Of a stretch of DNA of 64,000 nucleotides, positions 61,303 through 64,000 are shown in pieces (the first letter of the stretch is position 1; each line of letters starts with the position of its first letter). The DNA lies in assembly GCA_002316015.1 (NCBI GenBank), contig DCCS01000038.1, positions 130,803 through 194,802 of the forward strand. The letters are read 5' to 3'. A program made the translations under genes and the position numbers. Source of the DNA: Prevotellaceae bacterium UBA1075 (GTDB lineage Bacteria > Bacteroidota > Bacteroidia > Bacteroidales > Bacteroidaceae). The notes under the pieces were generated by a model. The model saw only the letters and a list, made by a program, of their open reading frames with translations. It ran no database searches and was not told the DNA's origin.

Positions 61303-63305
61303 GCCCTGTCGCTTTCTGATGGCTGTTTCCCGGAGTTGGCCTGTGTGCCGGCGCCCTGTGTTCCTTTGGCCCTTGCTTTCTCGTCGGCCTTCTCCTCGTC
61401 CAGCAGCTCCTCGCTGCGGCTCACCCAGGGGCGCGGGCCGAAGATGTGCTCCACATCCTCGGCAAACACCACCTCGCGCTCGACCAGCAGCTGTGCCAGC
61501 CTGGCGTGGCCCTCGCCGTGCTCGCTGAGCAGTTTCTTGGCGCGCTCGTACTGGGTCTCTATCATGCTCTGTACCTCCTGGTCAATAACCTGTGCCGTGT
61601 GCTCCGAGTAGGGCTTCTGGAACGAGTAGTCCTGGTTGTCATAGTAGCACAGGTTGGGCAGCTGGTCGCCCATACCCATGTAGGCGACCATCCCGTAGGC
61701 CTGCTTGGTCACGCGCTCCAGGTCGTTCATGGCGCCGCTGCTCACATGCCCGGCGAAGAGTTCCTCGGCTGCGCGGCCACCGAGCAGGGCGCACATCTCG
61801 TCGAGCAACTGCTCGCGGGTGCTTATCTGCCGCTCCTCGGGCAGGTACCAGGCGGCTCCCAGGGCACGTCCCCTGGGCACGATGGTCACCTTGACCAGGG
61901 GGTTGGCATACTGCAGCAGCCAGCTTATGGTGGCGTGCCCGGCCTCGTGCAGGGCGATGGTGCGCTTCTCCTCCACGGTCATCACCTTGGTCTTCTTCTC
62001 CAGCCCGCCCACGATGCGGTCCACGGCGGCCAGGAAATGGTCCTTGGTCACCACGGGGGCCGAGTTGCGCGCGGCTATCAGCGCGGCCTCGTTGCACACG
62101 TTGGCGATGTCGGCACCGCTGAAGCCTGGTGTCTGCCGTGCCAGGAAGTCGATGTCAAGCGACTTGTCCGTCTTGAGCGGGCGCAGGTGTACCTGGAAGA
62201 TTTCCTTGCGCTCGTTCACATCGGGCAAGTCCACATATATCTGCCGGTCAAAGCGCCCGGCTCTCAGGAGTGCCTTGTCCAGGATGTCGGCGCGGTTGGT
62301 GGCGGCCAGGATGATGACACCGCTGTTGGTCCCGAAGCCGTCCATCTCGGTGAGGAGCTGGTTGAGGGTGTTCTCGCGCTCGTCGTTGGCCCCCATCTGC
62401 GGGCCTCTGCTGCGCGCCCGTCCTACGGCATCGATCTCGTCGATGAAGATGATGCAGGGGGCCTTCTCCTTGGCCTGGCGGAACAGGTCACGCACACGGC
62501 TTGCGCCCACGCCCACGAACATCTCCACAAAGTCGCTGCCCGACATGGAGAAGAAGGGCACATCGGCCTCTCCGGCCACGGCCTTGGCAAGCAGTGTCTT
62601 GCCCGTTCCGGGAGGCCCCACCAGCAGCGCGCCCTTGGGAATTTTTCCTCCCAGCTTTGTGTACTTCTGCGGGTTGCGCAGGAAGTCGACTATCTCGTGC
62701 ACCTCTTCCTTGGCACCTTCCAGCCCTGCCACATCCTTGAATGTCACCTTGGCGCGCTGGTCTTTCTCCACCAGCTTGGCGCGGCTCTTGCCCACGTTGA
62801 AGATGCCCATGGGGCCTCCGCCCCCGCCTGCGCCTCCTGCCCCGCGCAGCATGAACATCCAGAAGAGCACAATCAGCACCAGCGGCCCGAACGACCAGAG
62901 CACGTTGTTCAGCGTGTCATCCCCCTGCTCATAGGCCACCTCCCCCTTGAAGTGCCCCTCCTGCTGTTGCTGGTCCACAAAGGCGTCGAGCCTGTCCACC
63001 GAGGAGAAGGTGGACTCCACGAAAGCCTCTGCGCCCGGCTGCAGGGAGCTTGTGGGGAACACGTCCCGCACATGCTCGCTCCGCACATACATGCGCAGTG
63101 AGCCGTCGCGCTTGTTGGCCACTATGCGTGAGGCGTATCCTTTTTCCACATAATTCTTGAACTGGTCGTAGGTCACTTCCTTGCCGGCCGAGGCCAGCAG
63201 CGAGGTGCCCCCGCTGTTAAGCACCAGCACCACCAGCAGGACGGCTATTCCCAGGTACACCCACATCAGGTTGATGGATGGGCGTTGGTTCTTGTTCTTG
63301 TCCAT
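61299..63305 (-). CDS. ftsH: ATP-dependent zinc metalloprotease FtsH
   Basis: 668 residues. A membrane-bound AAA protease that degrades unstable membrane and cytosolic proteins. Two membrane segments (about 13-33 and 130-150) bracket an extracytoplasmic domain. AAA module: GPPGTGKTLLAKA (Walker A), CIIFIDEIDAVGR (Walker B), and the second region of homology RAGRFDRQI. The protease site is HEAGH with a third ligand in the downstream helix. The C-terminal tail is charged and Ala/Lys-rich. Sits 42 bp after rsfS and overlaps cdsA. Confidence 0.97.
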   Translation of the reverse strand: MDKNKNQRPSINLMWVYLGIAVLLVVLVLNSGGTSLLASAGKEVTYDQFKNYVEKGYASRIVANKRDGSLRMYVRSEHVRDVFPTSSLQPGAEAFVESTFSSVDRLDAFVDQQQQEGHFKGEVAYEQGDDTLNNVLWSFGPLVLIVLFWMFMLRGAGGAGGGGGPMGIFNVGKSRAKLVEKDQRAKVTFKDVAGLEGAKEEVHEIVDFLRNPQKYTKLGGKIPKGALLVGPPGTGKTLLAKAVAGEADVPFFSMSGSDFVEMFVGVGASRVRDLFRQAKEKAPCIIFIDEIDAVGRARSRGPQMGANDERENTLNQLLTEMDGFGTNSGVIILAATNRADILDKALLRAGRFDRQIYVDLPDVNERKEIFQVHLRPLKTDKSLDIDFLARQTPGFSGADIANVCNEAALIAARNSAPVVTKDHFLAAVDRIVGGLEKKTKVMTVEEKRTIALHEAGHATISWLLQYANPLVKVTIVPRGRALGAAWYLPEERQISTREQLLDEMCALLGGRAAEELFAGHVSSGAMNDLERVTKQAYGMVAYMGMGDQLPNLCYYDNQDYSFQKPYSEHTAQVIDQEVQSMIETQYERAKKLLSEHGEGHARLAQLLVEREVVFAEDVEHIFGPRPWVSRSEELLDEEKADEKARAKGTQGAGTQANSGKQPSESDRA

Positions 63306-63346
63306 AAGTCAGTCTTGTTGTATGAGTGAATGGGCCGGGCGTGCGG

Positions 63347-63706
63347 TCAGTCTATGCTGGGGATGCTCACGAGCTCCGCGTCCTCCCACAGGTGCTCGAT
63401 GTCGTAGAAGGCCCGCTCTTCGGCCAGCATGATGTGTACGATTGCCTCGGCATAGTCCATGGCCACCCAGCGCGAGTTGCGCAGGCCGTCCACGGCCAGA
63501 GGCTTGGCTCCCTCGCCGGTGCGCGCCTTGTCGGCGGCCGAGCGCGTGAGTGCCTGTACCTGGGCAGGTGACCCGCCTGTGCATATCACGAAATACTTGC
63601 ACACGGCATCCTCCATGCCCGTGAGGTCCACCACCACGATGTCCTTTCCTTTCTTGTCCTGCAGGCCATCCACGATGGCGGTAACCAGTTTGTCCTTTAT
63701 CTCCAT
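63347..63706 (-). CDS. rsfS: Ribosomal silencing factor RsfS
   Basis: 119 residues from ATG (MEIKDKLVTA); a TTG one codon earlier is ignored. RsfS binds L14 (uL14) and blocks subunit joining when nutrients are low. Family pattern: DIVVVDLTGMEDAVCKYFVICTG (shortened: VVVDLTGME, CKYFVICTG), VDGLRNSRWVAMDYAEAIVHI, and YDIEHLWEDAELV at the end. First gene of the rsfS-ftsH-cdsA operon, with a full promoter 36 bp upstream. Confidence 0.95.
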   Translation of the reverse strand: MEIKDKLVTAIVDGLQDKKGKDIVVVDLTGMEDAVCKYFVICTGGSPAQVQALTRSAADKARTGEGAKPLAVDGLRNSRWVAMDYAEAIVHIMLAEERAFYDIEHLWEDAELVSIPSID

Positions 63707-63741
63707 CAATATTTATAACTTGTAATATACCAAATTGAATG

Positions 63742-63773
63742 CAAAGGTAAATATACTTCTCCGAATAAGCAAA
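63742..63773 (-). promoter_or_regulatory. Promoter of the rsfS-ftsH-cdsA operon
   Basis: Minus-strand TTTG (63773-63770), 20-nt spacer, TACCTTTG (63749-63742). Perfect spacing. Confidence 0.78.
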
Positions 63774-63798
63774 GCATTTATTTTTTTTAGCAGAAAGA

Positions 63799-63829
63799 TT
63801 TGGAGCATCGGAAAAAGTGCGTAACTTTG
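63799..63829 (+). promoter_or_regulatory. Promoter of the tRNA-Gln genes
   Basis: TTTG (63799-63802), 19-nt spacer, TAACTTTG (63822-63829), about 30 bp before the first tRNA. It likely drives both tRNA-Gln genes. Confidence 0.75.
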
Positions 63830-63859
63830 CGTCGCGATTGAGAGATTGTGAGGGTCTAT

Positions 63860-63930
63860 TGGGCTATGGTGTAATGGTAACACTGCAGATTCTGGTCCTG
63901 CCTTTCCTGGTTCGAGTCCGGGTAGCCCAA
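63860..63930 (+). tRNA. tRNA-Gln (anticodon CTG)
   Basis: 71-nt cloverleaf: acceptor TGGGCTA/TAGCCCA, D-arm with GGTGTAATGGTAACAC, anticodon stem GCAGA/CCTGC with loop TTCTGGT (anticodon CTG at 63892-63894), T-arm with GGTTCGAGTCC, discriminator A, CCA not encoded. The closing anticodon-stem pair is an A-C mismatch. Confidence 0.93.
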
Positions 63931-63980
63931 CCTTCATCAAGTGGCGTGAGCGTCCATGGGGATGCCGCTGTCTTTATTAT

Positions 63981-64000
63981 TGGGCTATGGTGTAATGGTA
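63981..64000 (+). tRNA. tRNA-Gln, second copy, cut by the window end
   Basis: The last 20 bases repeat the 5' end of the previous tRNA exactly (TGGGCTATGG, TGTAATGGTA). The anticodon is outside the window; TTG is the natural guess beside a CTG copy. Spacer is 50 bp, so co-transcription is likely. Confidence 0.85.

Noticed and set aside
63713..63940. Minus-strand frame with GLPGLEPGKAGPES
   Set aside because: It is the reverse complement of the tRNA-Gln gene, a well-known false protein.

Overview
The window reads as chromosomal DNA from a fairly high-GC member of the Bacteroidales. A Prevotellaceae-like organism is my guess, not something the sequence proves. The clues are a SusD-family protein, a DUF5686/carboxypeptidase-regulatory protein, DUF1846 and DUF4954 proteins, a PD-(D/E)XK/AAA protein of the kind expanded in Prevotella and Bacteroides, a class I fumarase, and many promoters of the Bacteroidetes type (TTTG or TTG, about 20 nt, then TAnnTTTG). 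No rRNA, CRISPR array, integrase or insertion sequence was recognised. Many genes overlap by 4 bp, so operon structure is clear.

Left part (1-16.9 kb): the 3' end of rpoC and its terminator; an MBOAT plus SGNH pair, probably for O-acylation of a surface polymer; an AAA-ATPase/PD-(D/E)XK protein; an oversized 1227-residue SusD-like protein translationally coupled to a small secreted protein with a sorting-tail-like C-terminus; a DUF5686 outer-envelope protein; an IspD-like cytidylyltransferase coupled to a CDP-alcohol phosphatidyltransferase; and a SotB-like efflux transporter.

Middle (17-37 kb): a fasciclin lipoprotein; an operon pepD-ilvA-ridA-alpha-2-macroglobulin (peptide and threonine breakdown, with RidA clearing the reactive enamine made by IlvA); a divergent PatB/MalY-type C-S lyase; a GH127 beta-L-arabinofuranosidase followed by a secreted DUF4965/DUF1793 (GtaA-like) protein; a DUF1846 protein; and an uncharacterised ATP-grasp protein.

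Right part (37.5-64 kb): a three-part fusion of glycosyltransferase, HIT-like DUF4922 and SpoIID; tRNA-Lys; a secreted calcineurin-type phosphoesterase; an hflX-DUF4954-fumarase cluster; rsmI with a coiled-coil lipoprotein; tdk with an AI-2E-type transporter; two tandem paralogous secreted proteins with carboxypeptidase-regulatory domains; metY; the rsfS-ftsH-cdsA operon; and two tRNA-Gln genes, the second cut by the window edge.

The most unusual features are three intergenic arrays with a 22-nt period built around 12-bp palindromic cores (near 6.1, 29.7 and 60.1 kb), the GT2-HIT-SpoIID fusion, the solitary giant SusD-like protein without a SusC partner, and a CDP-alcohol phosphatidyltransferase whose last signature aspartate is displaced by one residue beside an IspD-like enzyme.
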